Both the position numbers and the translations under genes were made by a program. DNA of 64,000 nt, from NCBI GenBank assembly GCA_039592335.1, contig JBDHBX010000003.1, positions 149,728 to 213,727 of the forward strand, in the 5' to 3' direction. The notes beneath the pieces were generated by a model, which was not told where the DNA came from, searched no databases, and worked only from the letters and a program-made list of their open reading frames with translations. The stretch is from WVYX01 sp039592335. GTDB lineage: Bacteria; Gemmatimonadota; Gemmatimonadetes; Gemmatimonadales; GWC2-71-9. How positions within the stretch are numbered: the first letter of the stretch is position 1; each line of letters opens with the position of its first letter. Positions 1 to 8,447 of the stretch are shown in pieces.

Positions 1-189
1 GAATCCCTGGGCCAGGTGCCGACGCACCGGCCGCGGGTCGTCGGCGCCTTCGAGGATCAGCCAGACGGCTGGGATGAGACAGAGAAACGAGGGGAGGAAG
101 AGATGGAACGGCGGGTAGGCGGCGCAGGTGAGGAGGGCCCCACCAATCACCAGGCGCCAGTCCCCTGGCGGCAGCGCGAGCGCCTTCAC
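1..189 (-). CDS. lnt: Apolipoprotein N-acyltransferase, N-terminal fragment (cut by window edge)
   Basis: Reading the minus strand from a GTG at 189 gives an open frame of 63 codons that runs off the left edge. It starts VKALALPPGDWRLVIGGALL and continues with AAYPPFHLFLPSFLCLIPAV. The PPFH...PSF..L.P pattern after a first hydrophobic segment is typical of the N-terminus of Lnt, the inner-membrane enzyme that adds the third acyl chain to bacterial lipoproteins. No in-frame ATG or GTG lies upstream back to the stop codon of the preceding gene at 227. It is the last visible gene of the rimO-spoIID-barrel run. Several lipoproteins in this window would be substrates. Identification rests on the N-terminus only; the catalytic nitrilase domain is outside the window. 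Confidence 0.7.
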   Translation of the reverse strand, partial: MKALALPPGDWRLVIGGALLTCAAYPPFHLFLPSFLCLIPAVWLILEGADDPRPVRRHLAQGF

Positions 190-226
190 AGGCCGACTTC
201 GCAGCCGTCGGCCGCGGAGCGGTGGC

Positions 227-868
227 TCACGGACTCCCCTTACGAGGCAGACGATACGTCAGGCCGCCGCGCACCGATGCCGTCAGCAGCTCGGTCGTCG
301 CCTCCCCGCGCGCGTCGGCCGTGAGCACGAGCGATTTAGTGAGCCCGATCTCGAACCCGAGCGATCCGACGATGCCCACATCCACCATGTCCAGCGCCCG
401 CTCCACGAAGGTCCCGTTGATCGCTTCGCCATCACCGTTGCGCAGATGCAACCCCAGACCCAGGCCCGTGTAGGGCCGCACGCGCCGCGCTGGCTCGAAC
501 AGGTAGTGGAAGTCGAGCGCGAGTCCGAAATCGGCCCAGCTGATCGTCCCCAAGTCGACCGCAACGGTGGGATCGTCGATGATGTCCTCGAGCTGGCGCT
601 CGAACTCGTCGATCTCCTCCTGGCGGAACTGGCCCTTGAAGTACGAAGCGCTGAGCAGCACTCGCACCTTGGGCGCGAAGTTGCCGAAGTCGATGCGCAG
701 CGCACCGACGGGCTCGGTCGTCAGTCGATTGGACCAGACCACACCGCCCTCGAGGCCGATGCCCGCGAGGCGAAGACCCTCATAGCTGAACTGATCCCAG
801 AAGCCCTGGGCCCACACGGACCCCGGCAGGAGCAACATGGCGAGCCCGAGTCTAATACCAGCGCTCAA
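227..868 (-). CDS. Small secreted outer-membrane beta-barrel-like protein, unknown function
   Basis: The 213-residue protein has a signal peptide (MSAGIRLGLAMLLLPGSVWAQ) and alternating polar/hydrophobic strands with glycine and aromatic residues (LRIDFGNFAPKVRVLLSASY, YTGLGLGLHLRNGD), as in small OmpA/OmpW-like barrels. It ends in a short arginine-rich tail without a terminal aromatic residue. The likely start is a TTG at 868 that overlaps the end of the SpoIID gene by 17 bases, which suggests translational coupling; the next ATG (838) would cut the signal peptide in half. I recognise no specific family. A conserved acidic helix (EEIDEFERQLEDIIDD, about residues 76-91) sits between predicted strands. 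Confidence 0.6.
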   Translation of the reverse strand: MSAGIRLGLAMLLLPGSVWAQGFWDQFSYEGLRLAGIGLEGGVVWSNRLTTEPVGALRIDFGNFAPKVRVLLSASYFKGQFRQEEIDEFERQLEDIIDDPTVAVDLGTISWADFGLALDFHYLFEPARRVRPYTGLGLGLHLRNGDGEAINGTFVERALDMVDVGIVGSLGFEIGLTKSLVLTADARGEATTELLTASVRGGLTYRLPRKGSP

Positions 869-2075
869 GAGTCGTTCCCGGGAAGTAGGTCGTCACGATC
901 GTGTGCGCGTCCTGCCCGGCTCGCGCCCGGCCGACGGCTCCCCACTGGCACATCCCGACTCCGTGCCCCCACCCCGCGCCAGTTGCCGTGACGCGCTCGA
1001 CTCGACCTTCACGCCGGTCGACGGCGAGCTGGAAGGCGCTGCTGCCCAGGGACCGCCCGTCCGGTCTGGTGAAGACGGCGCGAACGTCGGGACCGAACAC
1101 GGGTATCTCACCGCGGCTCACCTCGATCCGCACTTCGGCAACCCTGCCCGACGGTCCCGTGCGCTGCACACGCACATCGCGCAACTCGTCGAGCATAGCG
1201 GTCTCCACACCGAGCCGTGAGGACACCGTTCGCCGTAATATACGCTCCAGCGTTGCCGCGTCCCACTCGACCGTCCAGCGGAAGTTGGGCGAGATATCGC
1301 AGTAGTGCCCGCCCGACCGCCGATCCGACACGGGCGTCAGGTACGGCAGCCGCCGGCCGAAGCGGAACACCTCCTCGGGCGAGGCGGTGGAGTATCCGCA
1401 GGTCGAGTGGTAGAAGGTGCTGATAAGCTCCCCGCGGTAGGTGACCACCGTCCCCGAAGTCGAGCGTACGCCGGCCCACCCGCGATCGCTCTCGACCTCC
1501 ACGCCCCCATACGCCTGATCCGTCACCGTCGCCCGGAGATCATAGCCTTCCGCCGCGAACCGGCCGCGGTTCTTGAGCGCGTAGGTCCGCGTCACGATAG
1601 CTTGGGCCTCGACTGCCGCCTGCTCGTTCGGGGCGCGTCGCCCCAGCTCGGCATTCACCACCCCAGCGACGTACGCCTCGAGCGACAGCTCGTTCACCGC
1701 GTTGAGGGCCCCATCGTGGACGAACACCTCGACGACCCCGCGGTAGGGCTTGCCGTTCACCTCTACGAACCGCGAGCGATCGAGGCTGACGAAGGTGATA
1801 CGCTCGTACCGCCCGGCACCGGGTCCTGACACCCGAATGGCGCGGCCGTCGGGAGCCACGCGCACCTCTGCGTCCGCAGAGACTCGGAAGGCCACGCTGC
1901 CGCTCACCACGCCGCCAACGGTTCCCTCCCCCGTGATGCGTACCTCGCTCGCACCTACCACCAGGCCGATGCGAACGTCGGGCTCGTCGGTCACGCCGGG
2001 CGAGGGAGTCGGCTTGCCGCACGCCGCGAGCAGCGTCGCGATCCCGACCCCGAGTAGCACCGAGGACGGCCTCAT
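852..2075 (-). CDS. SpoIID/LytB domain lipoprotein
   Basis: A 407-residue protein with a lipoprotein signal (lipobox LLAAC, Cys19). The SpoIID domain is clear from about residue 130: LSLEAYVAGVVNAELGRR followed by AAVEAQAIVTRTYALKNRGR, then the STCGYST segment and a C-terminal GAGWGHGVGMCQWGA motif. SpoIID-family proteins act on or bind denuded peptidoglycan glycan strands: lytic transglycosylases in spore formers, LytB amidase enhancers elsewhere. Outside spore formers the substrate is usually untested. The ATG overlaps the rimO stop in an ATGA, so the two are probably co-translated. The glutamate of NAELG matches the family catalytic position. Confidence 0.85.
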   Translation of the reverse strand: MRPSSVLLGVGIATLLAACGKPTPSPGVTDEPDVRIGLVVGASEVRITGEGTVGGVVSGSVAFRVSADAEVRVAPDGRAIRVSGPGAGRYERITFVSLDRSRFVEVNGKPYRGVVEVFVHDGALNAVNELSLEAYVAGVVNAELGRRAPNEQAAVEAQAIVTRTYALKNRGRFAAEGYDLRATVTDQAYGGVEVESDRGWAGVRSTSGTVVTYRGELISTFYHSTCGYSTASPEEVFRFGRRLPYLTPVSDRRSGGHYCDISPNFRWTVEWDAATLERILRRTVSSRLGVETAMLDELRDVRVQRTGPSGRVAEVRIEVSRGEIPVFGPDVRAVFTRPDGRSLGSSAFQLAVDRREGRVERVTATGAGWGHGVGMCQWGAVGRARAGQDAHTIVTTYFPGTTLERWY

Positions 2076-3397
2076 TCTCCCTCCGGCCTCGCCGTGGCGT
2101 GGAAGTCGTAGTCGACGTTGTCGTCGAGGGTGACGCGGAGAAGATCACCGGGCCGGGCCCAGCCACCCTGCGCCACAAAGGTCACCCCGTCCACATCGTC
2201 GGCCTGCCAGGGAGTGCGCCCCACGTGGGTCGCCCCCGCTTCGTCGGGGTCGGCGATGCGATCCACCAGCAGCGCAATCTCACGACCTACGTAGCGCCCG
2301 AGCCGCTCCTCGGAGATCGTCCGCTGCAGCTCCAGCAGCTCCTCCTGCCGCGCTCGCTTCACGTCGTCGGGCACGTCGTCGTCGAACTCGGCGGCGCGAG
2401 TGCCCTCCTGCTCGGAGTATGTGAACACGCCGAGCCGCTCGAACGTCATCTCCTCGGCGAAATCCAACAGCGTCCTGAAGTCCGCGTCGGTCTCGCCCGG
2501 AAATCCTACGATCGTCGTGGTGCGGATCGTGATGTCGGGGATGCGCGACCGGAGCCGGGACACCTTCTCGCGAATCGAGTCGCGTCGCTCCGGACGGCGC
2601 ATGCGCTCGAGCACCGAGTCCGATGCGTGCTGGATCGGGATGTCGAGGTAGGGCACGATGCGAGGCTCGCCGGCCATCAGCTCCACGAGCCGCTCGGTGA
2701 GACCCGCGGAGTACACGTAGAGCAGACGGAACCACGGCACGCTCGTCCCCTCCAGCAACGCCTCCAGGAGGTCCGGCAACTGGGGTCCGCCGCGCCCCAG
2801 ATCACGACCGAAATGTCCCAAGTCCTGCGCCACCAGGTTGATCTCCTTCGCGCCCTGGGCCTCCAACTGGCGCGCCTCCCGCACCAGCCGCTCCACGGGC
2901 TCGGAGCGGTGCTTGCCCCGCATCAGCGGGATGGCACAGAAGGCGCAGCCGTGGTCGCACCCTTCGGAGATCTTGAGGTAGCGCACGTGCGGCGCGTCGC
3001 CGAGGTACTGGCGCACGCCGGGATGGCTCGCAGCCGGATCGTCGATCAGCCCCCGTTCCGCCAGTGCGGGCACGAGCGTGTGGAGGTCGTGGAACCCGAG
3101 GAGGAGATCCACGTCGGGCATCTCCTGTCGCAACTCGTCCTGGTAGCGTTGCACCAGGCAGCCGACGGCGACCACCGCCTTGACGTCGCCCGCCTGCTTC
3201 AGATCGGCGGCGTGCAGGATGGCCTCGATCGATTCCCGCTTCGCGGCGTCGATGAAGCCGCACGTATTCACGAGCACGACATCGGCCGCACCCAGGTTCC
3301 CCACGACCTCGGCACCGTGTCCCACGAGGTCACCGACCAGACGCTCGGAGTCGACGGTCGCCTTGTCACAGCCGAGGGAGATGATGCCGAGTTTCAT
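2072..3397 (-). CDS. rimO: Ribosomal protein S12 methylthiotransferase RimO
   Basis: This is a radical-SAM methylthiotransferase of 441 residues, starting MKLGIISLGCDKATVDSERL. The UPF0004 domain supplies Cys10, Cys46 and Cys80 for one Fe-S cluster. The radical SAM motif EGCDHGCAFC (Cys147, 151, 154) supplies the second, and a TRAM domain forms the C-terminus. RimO thiomethylates an aspartate of ribosomal protein S12. The segment LGCDKATVDSE and the short motif IPLMRGKHRS separate it from MiaB. I chose the ATG at 3397 rather than an upstream start because family members begin with MK-GIISLGC. It is followed by the SpoIID gene with a 4-base overlap and preceded by the sigma-factor terminator. 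Confidence 0.93.
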   Translation of the reverse strand: MKLGIISLGCDKATVDSERLVGDLVGHGAEVVGNLGAADVVLVNTCGFIDAAKRESIEAILHAADLKQAGDVKAVVAVGCLVQRYQDELRQEMPDVDLLLGFHDLHTLVPALAERGLIDDPAASHPGVRQYLGDAPHVRYLKISEGCDHGCAFCAIPLMRGKHRSEPVERLVREARQLEAQGAKEINLVAQDLGHFGRDLGRGGPQLPDLLEALLEGTSVPWFRLLYVYSAGLTERLVELMAGEPRIVPYLDIPIQHASDSVLERMRRPERRDSIREKVSRLRSRIPDITIRTTTIVGFPGETDADFRTLLDFAEEMTFERLGVFTYSEQEGTRAAEFDDDVPDDVKRARQEELLELQRTISEERLGRYVGREIALLVDRIADPDEAGATHVGRTPWQADDVDGVTFVAQGGWARPGDLLRVTLDDNVDYDFHATARPEGE

Positions 3398-3422
3398 CGA
3401 GACTGAATATAGGGGGGAATGG

Positions 3423-3464
3423 AAAACGGGGAACGGCGCGCCCATCCACTGTCCGTTCCCTGTT
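3423..3464 (-). terminator. Intrinsic terminator of the sigma factor gene
   Basis: Arms at 3423-3436 and 3452-3464 form about 13 pairs with one G-U wobble around a 15-base loop. On the minus strand the stem is followed by TTTTCC. It sits 19 bases after the sigma stop codon and before rimO. The arm sequence AACAGGGAACGG recurs at 4975-4988 behind the NtrC gene. Confidence 0.6.
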
Positions 3465-3482
3465 TCGAGCTTGCGCCTGCCG

Positions 3483-4340
3483 CTACGAGAGGAAGCTCTC
3501 CAGCGCCCTCGCCCGGCTCACGTGCCGCAGCCTGGCGAGGGCCTTCTCCTTGATCTGCCTTACCCGCTCGCGGGTGATGCCCATCATGCTGCCGATCTCC
3601 TCGAGCGTCATGGGCTCCTGTCCGTCGAGGCCGAAATAGAGCCGCAGGATCTTGGCTTCGCGCTCCTTGAGCGTGCTCAGCACCTCCTCGATGGAGTCCG
3701 ACAACGCCCGCTCGAAAGTCTCCTGGTCGGGCCCGGCGTTCTGCGTGTCGGGCAGGTAGTCCAGCAGCTTGTTGTCTTCCCCGGGAGTGAGCGGCGCATC
3801 GAGGGAAAGGTGACTCTGGGAGATGGACAGGGTCTTGGCGACCTCCTCCTCGGAGATGTCCATCCCCTCGGCAATCTCCTCCACCGTGGGCTCGCGTCCC
3901 AGTTCCTGTTGTAGCGCCGACGAGCGCTTGCCAATCCGGTGCAACGTGCCTGCGCGATTGAGCGGCACTCGAACGATACGGCTCTGCTCGGCGAGCGCCT
4001 GGAGAATCGCCTGTCGGATCCACCACACGGCGTAGGAGATGAACTTGATACCCTTAGTCTCGTCGAACTTGTGGGCCGCCCGAATGAGACCGAGGTTGCC
4101 CTCATTGATGAGGTCGGAGAGGCTCACGCCCTGGTTCTGGTACTTCTTGGCGACCGAGACGACGAAGCGGAGGTTGCTTCGCACCAGCTTGTCGAGCGAC
4201 TCCTCGTCGCTCTGCTTGATCTGCTTCGCCAGCTCGACCTCTTCCTCCCGGCTGATCAGCGGATACTGACTGATCTCCCGGAGGTACTGGTCCAGCGAGC
4301 CTTCGTCGACAGAAGTCTTCCGGGCGGGGCCGAGTCGCAT
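3483..4340 (-). CDS. rpoD: RNA polymerase sigma factor, RpoD/SigA type, short form
   Basis: The 285-residue protein contains sigma-70 regions 1.2 to 4.2 without the N-terminal region 1.1. Region 1.2 is DQYLREISQYPLISREEE, region 2 is NLRFVVSVAKKYQNQG with KFISYAVWWIRQAILQAL, region 3 is REPTVEEIAEGM, and region 4.2 is LEEIGSMMGITRERVRQIKE. This length and layout match the short primary sigma factors of Bacteroidota and Gemmatimonadota, so it may be the housekeeping factor. It could also be a group 2 paralogue; only the rest of the genome can tell. The ATG at 4340 has a GGAGGA site about 10 bases upstream. The gene has its own terminator. Confidence 0.88.
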   Translation of the reverse strand: MRLGPARKTSVDEGSLDQYLREISQYPLISREEEVELAKQIKQSDEESLDKLVRSNLRFVVSVAKKYQNQGVSLSDLINEGNLGLIRAAHKFDETKGIKFISYAVWWIRQAILQALAEQSRIVRVPLNRAGTLHRIGKRSSALQQELGREPTVEEIAEGMDISEEEVAKTLSISQSHLSLDAPLTPGEDNKLLDYLPDTQNAGPDQETFERALSDSIEEVLSTLKEREAKILRLYFGLDGQEPMTLEEIGSMMGITRERVRQIKEKALARLRHVSRARALESFLS

Positions 4341-4380
4341 ACGAGCAGTTCCTCCGACGGGTCCTCTAGTGGGAACCTGC

Positions 4381-4408
4381 GCTATACGACAACGGGCAGC
4401 CAGTCGAA
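4381..4408 (-). promoter_or_regulatory. Possible promoter of the sigma factor gene
   Basis: On the minus strand TTCGAC (4408-4403) and TATAGC (4386-4381) are 16 bases apart, upstream of the sigma ATG. Both boxes are imperfect matches to the sigma-70 consensus. Confidence 0.3.
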
Positions 4409-4609
4409 GCGGCGCCCGTATTCATCCCGGCACGATCAGCGTACGCGGCGGTGTCACAACAGACGGGGAGGTCAAGGATCCCGACCGATCGCAGCGATAG
4501 GTCGGAGCGAGGCGAACCTTGTGCACAGCGGAATGCGCAGTGTATCCCAACCGCTGCCAACCGGACGCGATCCTGCAGGGTCGATCTCCCCCCAAAGAGC
4601 TTTTTTACG
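4409..4609. other. Intergenic stretch without a recognised gene
   Basis: Between the sigma-factor promoter region and the small ORF at 4610 I see no convincing coding frame, RNA gene or repeat. It includes a short T-run (GCTTTTTTACG near 4600) without a clear hairpin. Confidence 0.4.
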
Positions 4610-4861
4610 TTAGTCAGGCCGAGCCAACGGCGCAACTGCCACGGACCACCCGCGGGCCGCCGCCCAGGCACGCAGGGCCGTCGCCAGCTCGCCGACCTCG
4701 CACTCGTGCTCCAGCGTTGCACTCACACACGCCGCGCGCTCACCCGCTGCGAGCTCCGCCCGCACCACCCTGGCTCGCGGTACACCCCGGAGCGACTCGA
4801 GATCCAATGCCGCGCCACCCACACTCAATATGACGGCGACGGACGCGCGCAGGTTCCGCAT
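4610..4861 (-). CDS. Small hypothetical protein (83 aa)
   Basis: The frame codes for 83 residues that look like a folded alpha/beta domain: a strand (ASVAVILSVGG), a second strand (ARVVRAELAAG), a strand with two cysteines (AACVSATLEHECEVGEL) and a helix ending RAWAAARGWSVAVAPLARPD. The arrangement is reminiscent of small ferredoxin-like or ACT-like folds, but I do not recognise a family. The ribosome binding site is poor, and it stands alone between the sigma factor and the NtrC regulator. Codon choice is GC-rich like its neighbours. It may be real but unsupported by context. Confidence 0.4.
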   Translation of the reverse strand: MRNLRASVAVILSVGGAALDLESLRGVPRARVVRAELAAGERAACVSATLEHECEVGELATALRAWAAARGWSVAVAPLARPD

Positions 4862-4995
4862 GCCGCCATCATGTCACCATCGCCGATCCACCACCGAACG
4901 ATTGCTGTGCCGTGAGTGGCCCTTCTTCGCCGCAGCCCGCTGCTCCAGCCCCGCCACCCAAAACAGAGGACGGGGAACAGGGAACGGTCGGACGC

Positions 4996-6351
4996 TCATG
5001 CGCGTTGCAGCCCGTACTTCTCGATCTTCTTGTACAGGTTGCTGCGCGGCATGTCGAGCTTGCGAGCCGTTTCGCTCACGTTCCAGCCGTTCTCCTCGAG
5101 TTTGGCCTCGAGGAAGGCACGCTCCGCCGTCTGCTTGAACGCCTCGAAGGTGTCGCAGTGGATCAGGTTGCCCACCGCGGCGTCCGCGGTGGCACCGGTG
5201 AGGCGGGCCACGTCTGCCGCGGTCACCTCCTCGCCGGCCGAGAGAATGACCAGGCGCTCGACGGCATTCCTGAGCTCCCGCACGTTCCCGGGCCAGTCGC
5301 GACCCTCCAGCGCCAGGACCGCGTCTTCCGCGAAGGTCTTGGGCTTCACCCCGCTGTCCCGTGCCAGGTCGGCCACGAACCGCTCGATGAGGAGCGGGAT
5401 GTCCTCCCGGCGTCCGCGGAGCGGTGGCACCTCGACCGGCACCACGTTCAGCCGGTAGTACAGGTCCTCCCGGAACCGACCCGCCGCGATCTCCTCGTCG
5501 ATGTTCTTGTTCGTCGCGGCGATGACGCGCACATCGACCGAGACCGGCTTGGTGGCGCCAATGCGGGTGACCACACCTTCCTCCAGCGCGCGCAACACCT
5601 TGGCCTGCGCGGCGGCGCTCATGTCACCCACCTCGTCCAGGAACAGCGTGCCGCCGTCGGCCTGCTCGAACTTGCCCGCCCGGTCGGCAAACGCCCCGGT
5701 GAACGAGCCCTTCATGTGTCCGAACAGCTCGCTCTCGATGAGCTCGCTGGGGATGGCTGCGCAATTGACTTCCACGAACGGCTGGCCGGCCCGCGGCGAC
5801 CCCCGGTGAACGCCGCGAGCGACCAGCTCCTTGCCGCTCCCGTTCTCGCCGGTGATGAGCACCCGCGCGGCCGTTGGGGCGACCTTGTCGATGATCTCGA
5901 TGAGATGTCGGATCGCGGCGCTGTCACCCACGATGGCGTACTTGTCGCCGACCGACGCTCGCAAGCGCACGTTCTCCGACTCGAGCTCCGCCTGCTCGAG
6001 CGCGTGGCGCAGCGTGAGCAGGATGCGATCGGTGTCGAGCGGCTTCTCGAGAAAATCATAGGCGCCGCGCTGCGTGGCCTCAACCGCCGTCTGGATGGTC
6101 CCGTGGCCCGAGATCATGACCACCTGCGCCGCCGGATCTTGCTCCCGCATCCGGGACAGCGTCTCGAGGCCATCCATGCCCGCCATCTTCACGTCAAGCA
6201 GCACCAGGTGCGGGAGGAACTCCGGGTACGCGTTGAGCGCGGCGGCACCGGACTCCTCGGTGTGCACCTCGATACCTTCATACTCGAGGATCTGACGCAG
6301 CGCCTCGCGCACGCCCTTCTCGTCGTCCACCACCAGAACCCGTTTCGCCAT
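4996..6351 (-). CDS. Sigma-54-dependent response regulator, NtrC family
   Basis: The protein (451 residues) has three parts. A receiver domain (residues 1-120) has acidic pocket DDE and phospho-acceptor Asp53 (LLDVKM). A central AAA+ domain has Walker A GENGSGKE, a sigma-54 contact loop GSFTGA (usual form GAFTGA) and Walker B GGTLFLDEVGDM. A Fis-type HTH is at the C-terminus (NVSETARKLDMPRSNLYKKI). It would activate sigma-54 promoters on phosphorylation. The start is the ATG at 6351, which overlaps the upstream stop (TGATG); a GTG four codons earlier is less likely. It is last in the larE-thpR operon, and no partner kinase is adjacent. The NtrY-like kinase at 46625 is a possible partner but is distant. 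Confidence 0.9.
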   Translation of the reverse strand: MAKRVLVVDDEKGVREALRQILEYEGIEVHTEESGAAALNAYPEFLPHLVLLDVKMAGMDGLETLSRMREQDPAAQVVMISGHGTIQTAVEATQRGAYDFLEKPLDTDRILLTLRHALEQAELESENVRLRASVGDKYAIVGDSAAIRHLIEIIDKVAPTAARVLITGENGSGKELVARGVHRGSPRAGQPFVEVNCAAIPSELIESELFGHMKGSFTGAFADRAGKFEQADGGTLFLDEVGDMSAAAQAKVLRALEEGVVTRIGATKPVSVDVRVIAATNKNIDEEIAAGRFREDLYYRLNVVPVEVPPLRGRREDIPLLIERFVADLARDSGVKPKTFAEDAVLALEGRDWPGNVRELRNAVERLVILSAGEEVTAADVARLTGATADAAVGNLIHCDTFEAFKQTAERAFLEAKLEENGWNVSETARKLDMPRSNLYKKIEKYGLQRA

Positions 6352-7010
6352 CACTCGTCCCACCGGTAGAAGGTCACACCACTCGGACCGACCTCCACGT
6401 CACCTACCGTGCGTGGCACTGGCAGGATGAATTGCCCCTCCGAACCGCCGGTAAGGTAATTCACCAGCCTCGGAATCGCGGAGTGCGGCAACGGGAATGC
6501 CATGACCGTCACCGCGTCGGGCGTCCAACTTACCATCCCCGTGTCCCGCACGGCGACCGCCCCGCCGACCCGGATGGGCTGCCGCCCGTGGACATACCCC
6601 GCGAGCGGGCCGAGGAGTTCCCTGCTGAACACTTCCATCAACACCTGTCCATCCAGCGTGACCCGCTCCTCCGTCAGGGTCAGCCGCAGCGAGTCCAGCG
6701 CCCGGCGCGCCACAGGATCCAGCCGGCTTTGAATGATCGACGCCATCTCGTCGGCGGTGAGGCGCACGCGCTCGGCGCCGCCGCGCCGCGCAATCAACTC
6801 CTCCTTGCGCAGCGCCGAACGCAGCGACGCGTCGCTCGGCACCCCCACGGCCGGCTCTTGAGGAGGCGCATCCGCCGGCTCCTGGCCGGCCACCGAGCGA
6901 ACACCTGTGACGATGGGTCGACGGTACTCCCAGGCGGCGAAGCCAGCCGCCACAAACACGGTCAGCGCTCCGATGAGCGCCAGCGCGTCGCGAAGGCACC
7001 CGCCCCTCAT
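6351..7010 (-). CDS. Membrane-anchored hypothetical protein
   Basis: A 219-residue protein with one N-terminal membrane segment (ALIGALTVFVAAGFAAWEY) and an extracytoplasmic domain. The domain includes a helical part (RLTADEMASIIQSRLDPVARRALDSL) and beta-rich repeats ending GDVEVGPSGVTFYRWDE. The start is the ATG at 7010, which overlaps the thpR stop in an ATGA; the longer upstream frame is a shadow of thpR. Its stop overlaps the NtrC start, so it sits in a coupled operon of four. I do not recognise the family; the helix-then-strand pattern may be a lipid- or ligand-binding fold, which is a guess. Confidence 0.6.
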   Translation of the reverse strand: MRGGCLRDALALIGALTVFVAAGFAAWEYRRPIVTGVRSVAGQEPADAPPQEPAVGVPSDASLRSALRKEELIARRGGAERVRLTADEMASIIQSRLDPVARRALDSLRLTLTEERVTLDGQVLMEVFSRELLGPLAGYVHGRQPIRVGGAVAVRDTGMVSWTPDAVTVMAFPLPHSAIPRLVNYLTGGSEGQFILPVPRTVGDVEVGPSGVTFYRWDE

Positions 7011-7564
7011 GCCAGCGCTACCACCCGCCGCCGCGTGTACCGCGCACCCTGCGGCGTCAGCGTGCTCTGCATCAGATCCACCGACTCCACGGACACCTCC
7101 GTCTCGTACACCAGCGAATCCAAATCGGTCGCGAGCCCGGCAAGCGCTGCCGGTCGGGCGTCCCGCTTCACGCGACCGAGCGTGAGGTGTGGGTGGAACG
7201 GACGCCCCTCGGTCGGAAACCCGAGACGCTCCATCTCCTGCTCCATACGATGCTGCAGCAGCTCGAGGGGTGGTACCGGCTCGAGGCCGGCCCATACCAC
7301 GCGCGGACGCTGTGCCGACGGAAACGCCCCGAAGCCGCCCACGGGGAGCGGGAAGGGTTTGGCGCCGACCGCCGCCGCCGCGACACCGCTGGCAATCTCA
7401 GCTTCGCGCGTGGCGTCCACGTCCCCGAGGAACTTGAGCGTGAGGTGAATCGATTCGGCCGCGACCCAGCGGACCGGATACCGTGCCGCGCGCAGCGGCG
7501 CGGCCACTTCCCACAGCGTCTCTCGGACGTCCGTGGGAAGATTGACCGCGATGAACAGTCGCAT
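7007..7564 (-). CDS. thpR: RNA 2',3'-cyclic phosphodiesterase (LigT/ThpR)
   Basis: A 2H phosphoesterase of 185 residues with the two required HxTx motifs: H40-LTL in SIHLTLKFLGD and H126-LTL in HPHLTLGRVKR. It starts MRLFIAVNLP, typical for ThpR. The family hydrolyses 2',3'-cyclic phosphates to 2'-phosphomonoesters and was first known as a tRNA half ligase. It lies 6 bases after larE and overlaps the next gene by 4 bases. Length and motif spacing are normal. The physiological substrate is not predictable from sequence. Confidence 0.92.
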   Translation of the reverse strand: MRLFIAVNLPTDVRETLWEVAAPLRAARYPVRWVAAESIHLTLKFLGDVDATREAEIASGVAAAAVGAKPFPLPVGGFGAFPSAQRPRVVWAGLEPVPPLELLQHRMEQEMERLGFPTEGRPFHPHLTLGRVKRDARPAALAGLATDLDSLVYETEVSVESVDLMQSTLTPQGARYTRRRVVALA

Positions 7565-7570
7565 CGAGGA

Positions 7571-8398
7571 TCAGGTACGCTCGGTGAGTAACTCGAGCGG
7601 GGTCTCGCTCGCCGAGAGGAGGCTTCCCCGACGATAGCCGGTGAGGTCGAGCGTCACCCGATCGAAGCCGAGCGCGAGCAGGCGCTCGCCGATGACCTCC
7701 CGCTGTCTGCGCACGCGCGGGAACTCCGACGCGGCTACCTCAATGCGCGCCTCGCGCCCGCGATGCCGCACCCGCAGATCACCCTCGACCCCCACCGCGC
7801 GCAGCGCCGCCTCACCCTGCTCGACCTGACGCAGCCGGTCCGGCGTCACCGACAGCCCGTACAGCACACGGCTCGAGAGACACGGGGCGGCCGGCGCGTC
7901 CCAATTGGGCAATCCAAGCCCCCGCGCGGCGGCGCGTACGTCGGCTTTGGTATATCCCGCCTCTGCCAGTGGCGAGCGAATCTCGCGCTCGCGCGCGGCG
8001 GCGAGCCCAGGCCGATGCTCTCCCAGGTCATCGGCATTAGTGCCGTCGGCCACGACCGCGATGCCGCGGTCGGCAGCGAGCGCGGCGAGCTTCGTCCACA
8101 GCTCACGCTTACAGAAGTAGCAGCGATCGGTGGGGTTAGCGACGTAGTCGGGGTCGTCCATCTCGTCGGTCCGCACCTCCACGAGCTGGAGGTCGAACCG
8201 TCGCGCGAGGTCGCGCGCCCGGTCGCGCTGGTCGGCCGACAGGGAGGGGCTGAGCGCCAGGGCCGCCATCGAGAGTTCCTTGCCCAGCACTCGCCGCGAC
8301 ACCACCGCGAGCACCGAGGAGTCCACACCACCCGAGTACCCCACGAGCAGCGACGGGACGGCGCCGATCAGCGCTTCGAGCTTCGACGCGTCGGACAT
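7571..8398 (-). CDS. larE: ATP-dependent sacrificial sulfur transferase LarE
   Basis: The 275-residue PP-loop protein has SGGVDSS at residues 22-28. It carries a CYFC pair (Cys93, Cys96) and the APCLSSR motif with Cys173 at the position of the sacrificial cysteine in Lactiplantibacillus LarE. LarE delivers sulfur to make the nickel-pincer nucleotide cofactor. From memory, members with three cysteines here are thought to hold an Fe-S cluster and recycle sulfur instead of destroying the cysteine; this copy has all three. The start is ATG 8398, giving the usual N-terminal length. LarB, LarC and the racemase are not in the window, so its pathway is an open question. It leads the thpR operon. Confidence 0.88.
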   Translation of the reverse strand: MSDASKLEALIGAVPSLLVGYSGGVDSSVLAVVSRRVLGKELSMAALALSPSLSADQRDRARDLARRFDLQLVEVRTDEMDDPDYVANPTDRCYFCKRELWTKLAALAADRGIAVVADGTNADDLGEHRPGLAAAREREIRSPLAEAGYTKADVRAAARGLGLPNWDAPAAPCLSSRVLYGLSVTPDRLRQVEQGEAALRAVGVEGDLRVRHRGREARIEVAASEFPRVRRQREVIGERLLALGFDRVTLDLTGYRRGSLLSASETPLELLTERT

Positions 8399-8447
8399 GC
8401 GCGAATTAATAACGGCGGAGGGAAGAGGATGGAAGGCAGATCCTGCC

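Noticed and set aside
2099..3406. 435-residue plus-strand frame opposite rimO
   Set aside because: Antisense shadow of rimO with its intact radical SAM cysteines.
4912..6369. 485-residue plus-strand frame opposite the NtrC gene
   Set aside because: Antisense shadow; the minus-strand frame has complete receiver, AAA+ and HTH motifs.
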